DNA from: DATBLE01 sp963734065
Lineage (GTDB): Bacteria; Actinomycetota; Thermoleophilia; Gaiellales; Gaiellaceae
Direction of reading: 5' to 3'
DNA length: 64,000 nt
Assembly (NCBI GenBank): GCA_963734065.1
Contig: CAVTFN010000005.1
Coordinates: 620,001 to 684,000, forward strand
In this document: piece after piece, positions 30,762 through 41,660 of the stretch
Layout of the letters: each line of letters opens with the position of its first letter
Numbering within the stretch: position 1 is the stretch's first letter
The notes under the pieces: model-generated
The model's database searches: none
Seen by the model: the letters and a program-made list of their open reading frames with translations, nothing else
What the model was told of the DNA's origin: nothing
Position numbers and translations under genes: made by a program

Positions 30762-32423
30762 CTAGAGTCGGCGAATGGCATGGTTGCGCAGCTCAAACAC
30801 CTCGTCGACGAGCTCGAGCCCCTCGGGCCGATGGGTGATCAGCATGACCGACGCGTCTCCGGCTGCGGCGAACGCGTCCCGGACGAGCGCTTCCGCCGCG
30901 GGCGGATCCAGGTGGGCGGTCGGCTCGTCGAGCACGAGCAGCTGTGGCTCCGCCAGCAGAGCGCGTGCGACGCAGAGGCGCTGCCGCTGCCCTCCCGACA
31001 GCGCCCGGCCCTGCTCGCCGACGAGCGTGTCGAGCCCGTCGGGCAACGTCTCGACCCAGTCCCACAGCCCGACGAGCCGCAGGACGCGTTCGAGCTCCGC
31101 GTCGGTCGCGTCGGTCCGGGCGAGCCGCACGTTCTCGCGGATGCCGGTCGAGAACAGGTGCGCGTCCTGCCCGGCCACGGCGATCGCGCGGCGGACGTCC
31201 TCCTGGGCCAGCTCGCGGAGGTCGCGGCCGCCGATCGTGACGCGCCCCTGCTCGGGGTCGAGGAACCGGAGCAGCAGGTTCGTCACGGTCGTCTTCCCGG
31301 CCCCGCTCTCCCCGATGAGGGCGACGCGGCAGCCCGGTTCGAGCCGCAAGGACGCTCCTTCGAGTACCGGGGGGCCGTCCGGCCCGTAGCGGGCGCGGAC
31401 GCCCTCCAGGCAGACGGCGACCGGGCCCGCCGGCGGCGGAGCCGGCAGGTCGGGATCGGCGATACGGGGGTCGCGGTCGACCAGCTCGAGCACCCGCTCG
31501 CCGGCGGCGACCGTCGCGCCCAGGTCGCGAATGGCACCGGCGAGCGGCTGGACGGCGTCGAAGGAGGCGAGCGCGAGCAGCGCCAGCATCGCGATCAGCA
31601 CTCGGTCGAGCCGCCCGTCGGCGCTCGCCTCGAGCGCCAGCCAGAGGACGCCGGCCACGGTCGCGCCGGCCGCGCAGAGTTGCAGGCCGTCGCCGACCCC
31701 GGCGGCGACGGCGTCGCGACGGGCGATCCTCACGAGCAGACGGTCGGCCTCCCGCACGCGCGCGAGGCGGTCCCGCTCGCGCCCGTAGACGACCAGCTCC
31801 GGCGCCGACTGCAGCAGCTCGACGAGCTCGGCCGACAGGCGGCCGCGTGCGGCGGCCTGCCGCTCGGCCGCCCACCTCGCCAGCCGGCCGGAGGCGAGCG
31901 GCACCGCCACGCCAGCCAGCAGCAGCCCGCAGGCGAGCACGAGCGCGGCAGCGGGCAGGAACGCCGCCGTCACCCCGACGCAGACGGCTCCCGAGACCAG
32001 GGCGACGAGCAGCGGGTGGAGACCGCGCAGGTGGAGGTTCTGGAGCGAGTCCACGTCGGCGACCAGGCGGGAGAGCAGGTCGCCTCGCCGGTAGCCCTCG
32101 AGCTCGGCCGGCGCGAGCGGCTCGATCCGTTCGTAGGCGTGGACGCGAACCCGCGAGAGCACGCGGAAGGCCACGTCGTGCGAGACGAGCCGTTCGAGGT
32201 AGCGGGCGACCGGACGGGCGAGGCCGAAGAAGCGAACGGCGACGATCGCGACCGTCAACGACAGGATCGGCGGCTGCTCGGCTGCCCGCGAGATCAGGTA
32301 TCCCGCCGTCGCCATCAGTCCGGCGCCGAAGACGATCGTCGCCGCGCCGAGCAGCACAGAGAGGGCCACACGCGAGCGCGGTACGTCCGTCAGCCCGACG
32401 AGACGCCGGAAGGCGGCGGTCAT
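30762..32423 (-). CDS. cydC: ABC transporter CydC (heterodimeric thiol/heme exporter subunit)
   Basis: A 553-residue ABC half-transporter. Six membrane helices (1-310; YLISRAAEQPPILSLTVAIV, FFGLARPVARYLERLVSHD) are followed by an ATPase domain with Walker A GESGAGKTT, signature LSGGQRQR, Walker B LLVLDEPT and switch His in ITHRPEG. With CydD it forms the exporter needed for assembly of cytochrome bd. ATG at 32423 overlaps the cydD stop (ATGA, 32420-32423). Confidence 0.92.
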   Translation of the reverse strand: MTAAFRRLVGLTDVPRSRVALSVLLGAATIVFGAGLMATAGYLISRAAEQPPILSLTVAIVAVRFFGLARPVARYLERLVSHDVAFRVLSRVRVHAYERIEPLAPAELEGYRRGDLLSRLVADVDSLQNLHLRGLHPLLVALVSGAVCVGVTAAFLPAAALVLACGLLLAGVAVPLASGRLARWAAERQAAARGRLSAELVELLQSAPELVVYGRERDRLARVREADRLLVRIARRDAVAAGVGDGLQLCAAGATVAGVLWLALEASADGRLDRVLIAMLALLALASFDAVQPLAGAIRDLGATVAAGERVLELVDRDPRIADPDLPAPPPAGPVAVCLEGVRARYGPDGPPVLEGASLRLEPGCRVALIGESGAGKTTVTNLLLRFLDPEQGRVTIGGRDLRELAQEDVRRAIAVAGQDAHLFSTGIRENVRLARTDATDAELERVLRLVGLWDWVETLPDGLDTLVGEQGRALSGGQRQRLCVARALLAEPQLLVLDEPTAHLDPPAAEALVRDAFAAAGDASVMLITHRPEGLELVDEVFELRNHAIRRL

Positions 32424-34096
32424 GCCGCCACCTCCTGCTCGAGCTCGACGGCGCGCCCCGCCTCGAGGCGGACGACCCGGTCGGCATGCCGGACGAGCTC
32501 CGGCCGGTGCGCGATCACCAGCACCGTGCGCCCGGGACGGTGCCGCTCGAGCGCCTCGGCGACGATCGCCGCGCTCTCGTCGTCGAGGTCGGCCGTCGGC
32601 TCGTCGAGCACGACCAGGGACGCCGAGCGCAGAAACGCCCTCGCTAGCGCGATCCGGCGCCGTTCGCCGGCCGAGAGCGTCCGGCCGCCGTCGCCGATCC
32701 CGGTCGCGTAGCCCTCCGGCAACCGCCGCACGAAGGTATCGGCGCCGGCCAGAACGGCCGCCTCGAGCACGCCGTCGTCCGAGGCCGAGGGGTCGGAGAG
32801 CCGGATGTTGTCGGCGATGGTGCCCCGGACGATCGCCGGCCGCTGGGGGACCCAGGCGAGCTGCTCGCGCCAGCTCTCCGCGCGACAGCCGGCGAGATCC
32901 ACGCCGCCGACCGTGATCCTCCCGCCCTGCGGATCGGCCAGCCGCAGCAACAGGTCGGCGACGGTGCTCTTCCCCACGCCGCTCGCGCCGACGAGCGCCA
33001 CCACCTCTCCCGGCCGCAGCTCGAGCTCGAATCCGTCGAGCACCGGCTGGGAGCGCCCCTGGTAGCTGAACGAGAGGCCTTCGAACCGCACGACCTCGAC
33101 CGCCGGGTCGGGAGCCGCGAACGACCCCTCGTCCCGCACCGCGGGCGGCGCTTCCAGCAACCCGAGGACCCGCCCGGCGACCGCGAGCCCGTCTGCGCTC
33201 GCGTGGTACTCGGCCCCCAGCCGCCGGAGCGGCAGGTACAGCTCCGGGGCGAGCACGAGCACGGTGAGGCCGACCTGCAGGCCGAGCCCGCCGCCCACGA
33301 GGCGGACACCGACCGTCACCGCGACCAGGGCGACGCCGAGCGTCGCGGCCAGCTCGAGGACGGAGCCGGACAGGAACGCGACCCGGAGCGTCCCCATCGT
33401 CGCCTGCCGGTAGCGCTCGCCCACCTCCTCGAGCCTCGCGGCCTCGCTCCGGGCCTGGTTGAACGCCCGCAGCGTCGGCAGCCCGCGCACCGCGTCGAGG
33501 AAGTGAGTCGACAGGAGCCGCAGGGCGAGCCACCGCTCCCGCGTCCGCTCCTCCGTGTAGCGCCCGATCAGCCACATGAACACCGGGACGAGCGGCAGCG
33601 TGGCAAGCATCAGCAGCGCCGAGCGAAAGTCGATCGCGGCCACGAACGCGACGACGGCCACGGGAACGACGCAGGCGAGCACCAGCTGCGGTAGGTACCT
33701 GGCGAAGTAGGCCTCGAGGCCGTCGACTCCCTGGACCGCAGCCGCGACGATCTCCCCTTCCTCGGTGCCGTCCGCCGACCTCGGCTGGCCGCGGAGGCGC
33801 CGCTCGACCAGGTCGAGCCGAAGCTCGGAGAGCACCGCCTGGGCGGCACGGCGGCCGGCGACCTCGAACGACCAGGCGAGGGCGCCGCGGGCGGCGAACG
33901 CGAGCGCGAGGAGGAGCACGTCGGTCCACAGCGCTCCCGGGGGCGAGCCGTGGAAGGCTCCGGCCACGATCCTCCCCAGCAGGAACGCCTGCGCCAGCAC
34001 GACGAGGGCGGTGGCCACGCCGGCGGCGACGTCCAGAGCCAGCAGTCGCCGTGCGGCACTCGCACGTGCGAGCAGCCGGGAGTCGAGGGCGCGCAC
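32420..34096 (-). CDS. cydD: ABC transporter CydD
   Basis: A 558-residue ABC half-transporter with the CydD membrane region (AQAFLLGRIVAGAFHGSPPG, FDAVRGLPTLRAFNQARSEA-type loop). Its ATPase domain has Walker A GASGVGKST, Q-loop WVPQRPAI, Walker B LVVLDEPTADL and switch IAHRPELV. The signature is LSAGERRR instead of LSGGQ, so the composite site it contributes to may be weaker. GTG at 34096 lies 8 bases after the cydB stop. A longer frame is open to 34525 but only shadows cydB. Confidence 0.92.
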   Translation of the reverse strand: MRALDSRLLARASAARRLLALDVAAGVATALVVLAQAFLLGRIVAGAFHGSPPGALWTDVLLLALAFAARGALAWSFEVAGRRAAQAVLSELRLDLVERRLRGQPRSADGTEEGEIVAAAVQGVDGLEAYFARYLPQLVLACVVPVAVVAFVAAIDFRSALLMLATLPLVPVFMWLIGRYTEERTRERWLALRLLSTHFLDAVRGLPTLRAFNQARSEAARLEEVGERYRQATMGTLRVAFLSGSVLELAATLGVALVAVTVGVRLVGGGLGLQVGLTVLVLAPELYLPLRRLGAEYHASADGLAVAGRVLGLLEAPPAVRDEGSFAAPDPAVEVVRFEGLSFSYQGRSQPVLDGFELELRPGEVVALVGASGVGKSTVADLLLRLADPQGGRITVGGVDLAGCRAESWREQLAWVPQRPAIVRGTIADNIRLSDPSASDDGVLEAAVLAGADTFVRRLPEGYATGIGDGGRTLSAGERRRIALARAFLRSASLVVLDEPTADLDDESAAIVAEALERHRPGRTVLVIAHRPELVRHADRVVRLEAGRAVELEQEVAA

Positions 34097-34104
34097 GACC
34101 CGGC

Positions 34105-35160
34105 CTAGGCCGCGGGCTCGACGCCCGGCGGATCCGGCGTCGGCTGCACCGGCTCGCGCTCGTCGCCGCCGAGTCGGTGCCGGAACACGTGATAGGTCCA
34201 GCCCTGGTAGAGGAGGATCACCGGGAGACAGATCGCGGCGACGATCGAGATCACCTTCAGCGTGTAGTGCGCCGACGCCGCACCGGACACGGTGAGGCTG
34301 TTCGCGAAGTCGGGGCTCGAGACCATCACACGCGGATACAGGCTCGTGAACAGGGTCGTGACGAGCAGGACGGCCGCGAGCGCCGTAGCGGTGAAGGCGA
34401 GCCCGCTCCGTCTCCGCTGGACAAACGCCACCGCGAGGACCAGGGCGCCGGCGCCCAGCGCGGCCGGCAGGACCGGCGGGAAGACGTCCTTTTCGTTCCG
34501 GTCGACGGCGACCGCCACCGTCCACGCGAGGAAGCCGCTTCCGACCAGCACGGCGGCGACGGACAGGACCCGCGCTGCGCGAGCGGCGCGTTCGCAGAGC
34601 TCGCCGCGCGTCCTGATCGTCAGGTACGTGGCTCCGTGGGAGGCGAACACGAGCACGACCGTGACACCGGCCAGCACCGAATAGCCGGTGAACAGGTCGG
34701 CGAAGTCACCGGCGAAGTCGCCCTTCGAGTCGAGCGGAACTCCGTGCAGCAGGCTCGCGAGCGCAATGCCCCAGATCAGCGACGCCCCGACGCTGCCGAT
34801 GGCGTTCGCCCACGTCCAGACCCGGCGCCACGCCGGGCTCTCGCTCTTCTCCCGCCACTCGAACGAGAGCACGCGGACGATCAGCAGAACGAGGAGCAGC
34901 AGCAGAGCGATGTAGAAGCCCGAGAACATGGTCGCGTACCAGGCCGGGAACGCGGCAAAGGTCGCGCCGCCCGCGATCACGAGCCACACCTCGTTGCCGT
35001 CCCAGACCGGTCCGATCGTCTCGAACATCGTCGACCGCTGCCGCTCGTTCCGCGGCAGGAACGGAAGCAGCATGCCCACGCCGAAGTCGAAGCCCTCGAG
35101 CAGGAAGTAGCCGCTCCAGAGGACAGCGATCAGGACGAACCAGAGGGTCTGGAGATCCAT
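34105..35160 (-). CDS. cydB: Cytochrome bd oxidase subunit II
   Basis: A 351-residue integral membrane protein with the CydB hallmark start (LQTLWFVLIAVLWSGYFLLE, GFDFGVGML) and GPVWDGNEVWLVIAGGATFA, with about eight helices in two repeats. Subunit II of the quinol-oxidising, oxygen-reducing bd complex; it carries no heme in most members. It starts 10 bases after cydA and ends 8 bases before cydD. Confidence 0.96.
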   Translation of the reverse strand: MDLQTLWFVLIAVLWSGYFLLEGFDFGVGMLLPFLPRNERQRSTMFETIGPVWDGNEVWLVIAGGATFAAFPAWYATMFSGFYIALLLLLVLLIVRVLSFEWREKSESPAWRRVWTWANAIGSVGASLIWGIALASLLHGVPLDSKGDFAGDFADLFTGYSVLAGVTVVLVFASHGATYLTIRTRGELCERAARAARVLSVAAVLVGSGFLAWTVAVAVDRNEKDVFPPVLPAALGAGALVLAVAFVQRRRSGLAFTATALAAVLLVTTLFTSLYPRVMVSSPDFANSLTVSGAASAHYTLKVISIVAAICLPVILLYQGWTYHVFRHRLGGDEREPVQPTPDPPGVEPAA

Positions 35161-35170
35161 CGCCTCGCTC

Positions 35171-36568
35171 CTACGCCGCCGGCTCCGGGGCCGCCGCCGG
35201 CGGGGCCTCCGGCGCAGCGCCCAGGTCGCGCCCTCCGAACCTTCGCATCAGCCAGACGTCGACGGCGAGGAGCAGAACGTAGAGCGCTACGAACACCGTC
35301 AGGCTGATCGCGAGCCAGGTGGTGCTGACGCTGGGCGAGTTGGCGTCGGAGGTCTTGAGCAGGCCCTGCACGATCCACGGCTGCCGGCCCATCTCGGTCA
35401 GGATCCAACCCGCCGTCGCGGCGATGTACGGAAACGAGATCGCTGCGATCGCCGTCCGGTGGAACCAGCGCGCCCGCAGGAGTTTCTGCTTCCAGTAGAG
35501 CCAGGCGCCGACGACGGCCACGAGGAGCATCAGCATCCCCATGTAGGCCATCACCCGCATCGACCAGTAGATCGTGCGTATGTCCGGCATGTAGTTGCCG
35601 CGGCCGTACGTGCGCTGCTCCTGTTTCTGGAGCTGGTTGAGGCCCTGTACCTGACCGTTGAACGAGCCGGTGGCCATGTACGACAGGAGTCGCGGGACGG
35701 TGATCGAGAAGCTGGGGGTTTGATCGTCCTTGGTGAACCCGCCGATCTGGAAGAGCGAGAAACCGCACGGCTGGCAGGTGTTCCACTGCGCCTCGGAGGC
35801 GGCGATCTTCATGCTCTGCGCGCTCGTCACGGCCGCGCCGAAGCGGTTGCCGACGACGAGCTGGAGGAGCGTGACCGGCACCGCCACGATCAGCGCCAGC
35901 TTCGCCGCCTTGAGGAAGAGGTCGACGTCCTGGCGGCGCAGGAACTGCCAGCAGCAGATCCCCAGCATGACGATCGACCCGAAGATCAGGCCGGCGAGCA
36001 TCGTGTGCACGTACGCGCGGAGCGCGAACCCGTTGGACATGAGCGCCCAGACACTGGTCAGCTGCGCCTCCCCGTTGACGAGCTTGTAGCCGACGGGGTG
36101 CTGCATCCACGAGTTCGCGACGAGAATGAAGTACCCCGACATCCACGTCCCGAGCACGGCCACCCAGAGCGTGGCGAGATGCAGGCGCGGCGACAACCGG
36201 TCCCAGCCGAAGATCCACAGCCCGAGGAACGTCGCCTCGAGCATGAACGCCGCCAGCCCCTCGACCGCGAGCGGCGCGCCGAAGACATTGCCGACGAACC
36301 GCGAGTACACGGACCAGTTCATCCCGAACTCGAACTCCTGGACGAGCCCGGTGGCGACCCCGATCGCGAAGTTGATCAGGAAGAGCGTCCCGAAGAACTT
36401 CGTCAGCCGCAGCCACTGCTCGTTCCGCGTCCGGTACCAGGCCGTCTGCATCACGGCGACGAGCGGCCCTAGCCCGAGCGTCAGCGGGACGAACAGGAAG
36501 TGGTAGATCGACGTCGTCGCGAACTGCGCGCGGGCCAGGTTGACCGTCGTATCGGCGAGGACGCCCAT
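35171..36568 (-). CDS. cydA: Cytochrome bd oxidase subunit I
   Basis: A 465-residue CydA. Expected heme ligands are His23 (b595), His188 and Met393 (b558), with GRQPW at 394-398. Glu103 and Glu111 lie on the proton path. The Q-loop is of the short type and contains a CQPC pair (Cys265, Cys268) facing the quinol side, where actinobacterial enzymes can carry a disulfide. The complex oxidises quinol and reduces oxygen with high affinity. ATG at 36568 is only 3 bases beyond the GMC stop, so they form one operon. Confidence 0.96.
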   Translation of the reverse strand: MGVLADTTVNLARAQFATTSIYHFLFVPLTLGLGPLVAVMQTAWYRTRNEQWLRLTKFFGTLFLINFAIGVATGLVQEFEFGMNWSVYSRFVGNVFGAPLAVEGLAAFMLEATFLGLWIFGWDRLSPRLHLATLWVAVLGTWMSGYFILVANSWMQHPVGYKLVNGEAQLTSVWALMSNGFALRAYVHTMLAGLIFGSIVMLGICCWQFLRRQDVDLFLKAAKLALIVAVPVTLLQLVVGNRFGAAVTSAQSMKIAASEAQWNTCQPCGFSLFQIGGFTKDDQTPSFSITVPRLLSYMATGSFNGQVQGLNQLQKQEQRTYGRGNYMPDIRTIYWSMRVMAYMGMLMLLVAVVGAWLYWKQKLLRARWFHRTAIAAISFPYIAATAGWILTEMGRQPWIVQGLLKTSDANSPSVSTTWLAISLTVFVALYVLLLAVDVWLMRRFGGRDLGAAPEAPPAAAPEPAA

Positions 36569-36571
36569 TCC

Positions 36572-38149
36572 CTACGCCGAGACCCGAGCCTCCGTTGTAG
36601 CTCCGAGCCGTTCGAGCAGATGGTCGCCGACCCTGAGCGCGTTGGCCATCGCCGTCAGGGCAGGGTTCACGGCGCCGATGCTCGGGAAGAAGCTCGTGTC
36701 GATCACGTACAGGTTGTCGAGCTCGTGGGCCTTGCAGTCGACGTCGAGCACCGAGGCCGCCGGGTCGGTCCCGAACCTGCAGGTTCCCGCCTGATGCGCG
36801 CAGCCGGCGACCGGGATGTCGTTCTTCATGTAGGCGAACCGGTGGATGAGGTGGTCGGGGTTCATGTCCAGCTTTCCGAGCAGCGACTTGAATTTCGTGT
36901 AGAGCCGCTTCTTCGCCTCGGCATTCGTCTCCTCGTAGGTGAGCACGATGTTCCCGTCCCGATCGACACTCACCCGGTTGTCGGGCCGCGGCAGGTCCTC
37001 GGTCGAGAGCCAGAAGTCGATTGCGTGCTTGGCCATGCGCTCGAGCGTCCACTCGGGCGCAAGCTTCGTCTCGCCGGGTCGCTCGCCGCGGAACATCGGC
37101 GCCGTCGACTTGCCGACCATCTGGACGTTCCCGAGCGGATAGTCGAAGTCGTCCGCGCCGAAGTAGAAGTCGTTGAGCCCGAGCGTCTTCTGGTAGGCGG
37201 TCTTGTTCTCCTCGCGCGAGAGAGCAAGGACGGCGGTCGAGTCGTGGAACATGTAGTTGCGGCCGACCTGATCCGAGCCGTTCGCGAGACCATTCGGGTG
37301 CTTGTCGTTCGCGGAAAGGAGCAGGATCTTCGCCGAGTTGGCCGCGCCCGCCGACAGGACGACCACGTCGGCCGAGTAGCGCTCCTCCGACCCCTCGTGG
37401 TCGACAACGACCTCGGTGACTGCGGTGCCCGCGTCGTCGGTGTCGAGTCTGACCACCTTCCGGTTCGTCAGCAGGGTGACGTTGGCGTGCTCGAGAGCCG
37501 GACGCACGCCGAGCACCTCGGCGTCCGACTTCGCGTGGACGAGGCAGGGGAAGCCGTCGCACGTCGCACAACGAATGCACGTGCTGAACGGTGGGTTGGA
37601 CTCGTCGAGCATGATCCCGCACGGCGCGTGGAACGGGTGGTAGCCGGCGGCCCCGAGCTGGTCGGCGAGCTGCTGGATCCGTGGCTCGTGCGACACGGCG
37701 GGATGCGGGTAGGGCGCGCTCGCCGGCGGTTCCGTCGGGTCCTCGCCGCGCGCGCCGTGCACCTCGTAGTGTTGCTCCGCGAGCGTGTAGTACGGCTCGA
37801 ACTCGTCGTAGGACACCGGCCAGGCGGGTGAGATGCCGTCGTGGTGGTGGAGCTCGCCGAAGTCCTCTTTGCGCAGCCGGTACAGCGCCGCGCCGTAGAG
37901 CTTCGTCGCCCCGCCGACGAAGTAGTGCACGCCGGGCTGGAAGGCCTTCCCCTTCTCGTCGTACCAGGTGTCGGGCGAGACGTAGCGGTTGTCGACGAAC
38001 ACGTACTGGTCCGACCAGTTCTCGGGCTCGCGCGTGAGCCAGTCGCCCCGCTCGAGCAGGAGGATGCGCTTGCCCGAGGGCGCGAGGTGCCGGGCGAGCG
38101 TCCCCCCGCCCGCGCCGGTGCCGATGATGATCACGTCGTATCTGTCCAT
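36572..38149 (-). CDS. GMC-family FAD oxidoreductase with a four-cysteine cluster
   Basis: A 525-residue GMC oxidoreductase. FAD-binding GTGAGGGT lies at 10-17, and VGGATKLYGAALYRLR follows. The C-terminal CAHQAGTCRFG and NPALTAMANALR carry the catalytic His and Asn region. A compact cluster CIRCATCDGFPC (Cys191, 194, 197, 202) is inserted before the substrate domain and could bind iron-sulfur or zinc. The substrate is not evident. The gene directly precedes cydA, suggesting electron delivery to the quinone pool. Confidence 0.88.
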   Translation of the reverse strand: MDRYDVIIIGTGAGGGTLARHLAPSGKRILLLERGDWLTREPENWSDQYVFVDNRYVSPDTWYDEKGKAFQPGVHYFVGGATKLYGAALYRLRKEDFGELHHHDGISPAWPVSYDEFEPYYTLAEQHYEVHGARGEDPTEPPASAPYPHPAVSHEPRIQQLADQLGAAGYHPFHAPCGIMLDESNPPFSTCIRCATCDGFPCLVHAKSDAEVLGVRPALEHANVTLLTNRKVVRLDTDDAGTAVTEVVVDHEGSEERYSADVVVLSAGAANSAKILLLSANDKHPNGLANGSDQVGRNYMFHDSTAVLALSREENKTAYQKTLGLNDFYFGADDFDYPLGNVQMVGKSTAPMFRGERPGETKLAPEWTLERMAKHAIDFWLSTEDLPRPDNRVSVDRDGNIVLTYEETNAEAKKRLYTKFKSLLGKLDMNPDHLIHRFAYMKNDIPVAGCAHQAGTCRFGTDPAASVLDVDCKAHELDNLYVIDTSFFPSIGAVNPALTAMANALRVGDHLLERLGATTEARVSA

Positions 38150-38184
38150 TGGCTCCTCCTCCGAGGTCCGCTCATCGCCTCCCT

Positions 38185-40073
<1,889 letters not shown>

Positions 40074-40077
<4 letters not shown>

Positions 40078-41471
40078 GACACGATCCAGGGGCCGTACCA
40101 GCGTCCCTGGCCCGCGACCAGCTCATTCGCGGCCTCGGGGCCCCAGGAGCCGGGGGCATAGCTGTGGACGGGCGGTGGATTGTCGAGCAGTGGCTGCATG
40201 ACCCGCCACGTCTCTTCGACACCGTCCTGCCGGGTGAAGCGGGAGCTGTCGCCGACCAGCGCCGCGTGGAGCAGCACCTCGTACGGGGTCGGGCCTTCCC
40301 CGCCCTGCTCCGAGAACTCCATGTCGAGCTCGACCGGCTTCTCACCGGGGGCGTCCGCCCGGTGCGCCTCGACGATCAGCCTGATCCCGGGCGATGGGTC
40401 GAGCTTCACCACCAGCTGGTTCGGCTCCAGTGCCCGGTCGAGCATGCGGAAGCCGAGGTTGGGCGGGTGCTTGAAGACGATGCGCAACTCGGTCTGGGTG
40501 ACCGGCAGCCGCTTGCCCGTACGGATGAAGAACGGGACGCCTGCCCAGCGCCAGTTCTCGATCTCGAGCCGGAGGGCAGCGTACGTCTCCGTCGTCGAGT
40601 CCGGCGCAACGCCGTCGATGGACAGGTACCCGTCGTACTGGCCACGTACGTAGTGGGCCGGGTCGGCCTCGACCACGGCCTTGAAGAGGGCGACCTGGGC
40701 GTCCTTGATCGTCTCGGGCTCGCCGCGGGCCGGGGGATCCATCGCGCAGGCGGCGACGACCTGCATCAGATGGTTGACGACGACGTCGCGCAACGCGCCG
40801 ACCGGGTCGTAGAAGTGGCCGCGATCCTCGACGCCGAAGTCCTCCGCCATCGTGATCTCCACCGCGGCGACGTAGTTCCTGCTCCAGAGCGGCTCGAGCA
40901 TGGTGTTCGCGAAGCGGAGGTGGATGATCTCCTCGAGCCCCAGCTTTCCGAGGTAGTGGTCGATGCGATAGAGCTGCGACTCGTCGATCGACGCGTGCAG
41001 CTCCGCAGCGAGCGCGCGGGCGGACTCGCGGTCGTGCCCGAACGGTTTCTCGACCACGACGCGGGCGTTCTTCGTCAGCCCCGCGTCCGCCAGCCCCTTG
41101 ACCACCCGGCCGAAGAGGAACGGGGGGATCTCGAGGTAGAACACCGGCTGATCGGCGTCGGAGATCGCCGCCGCGACCCGCTCGTACGTCGCCGCTTCGG
41201 AGAAGTCGCCCGAGACATAGGAGAAGCGGGCGGCCAGCCGCTTGAACACGTCCTCGTCGAGGGGCTCACCCGTGCCGACGATCGACTCCCGTGCACGCTC
41301 GACGAGCTGATCGACACTCCAGTCGTCGACGGCCACGCCCACGATCGGGCAGTCGAGCAGGCCGCGGCGCTCCAGCCGGTACAGCGACCGGAACGTCATC
41401 ACCTTCGCCAGGTCCCCTGTGATACCGAAGACGACGAAGACGTCGGCCGCCTGCTGTCCGCCGGTGCTCAT
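40074..41471 (-). CDS. zwf: Glucose-6-phosphate 1-dehydrogenase
   Basis: A 465-residue G6PDH: nucleotide motif GITGDLAK at 16-23, EKPFGHD, the active-site RIDHYLGK with its catalytic His, and FFIRTGKRLP. The residue after GK is Leu rather than the usual Glu (GKLGLEE), a small deviation. Catalyses the first step of the oxidative pentose phosphate pathway and makes NADPH. Start ATG at 41471 has GGGAGGAG upstream. It heads the long minus-strand run. Confidence 0.94.
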
Positions 41472-41540
41472 ACGGAACTCCTCCCGAGGGGCGTAGTTTG
41501 CGGGCGCCGCGCCTGCAGCACGCCCGACCTGGGTGAGCGG

Positions 41541-41568
41541 AGATTACTGAAGCGCGCGCCCACGTCAA
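41541..41568 (-). promoter_or_regulatory. Probable promoter of the zwf-GH15-GMC-cyd run
   Basis: On the minus strand TTGACG (plus 41563-41568) and TAATCT (plus 41541-41546) are separated by 16 bases, a good sigma-70-type pair about 70 bases before the zwf start. Confidence 0.65.
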
Positions 41569-41660
41569 GTGATCCGGGCCGCCCCGCGCGGGGCCTGGCT
41601 CCGTCGCACGCTCGGCGTCTCCTCCCTCTCCGCGACAGATATGTAAATCTCGACCTTGCA

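Noticed and set aside
30762..33929. One 1055-residue ABC protein from the long open frame
   Set aside because: The upstream half is an Arg-rich shadow of cydD in another frame; the real cydC starts at 32423 with an ATGA overlap.
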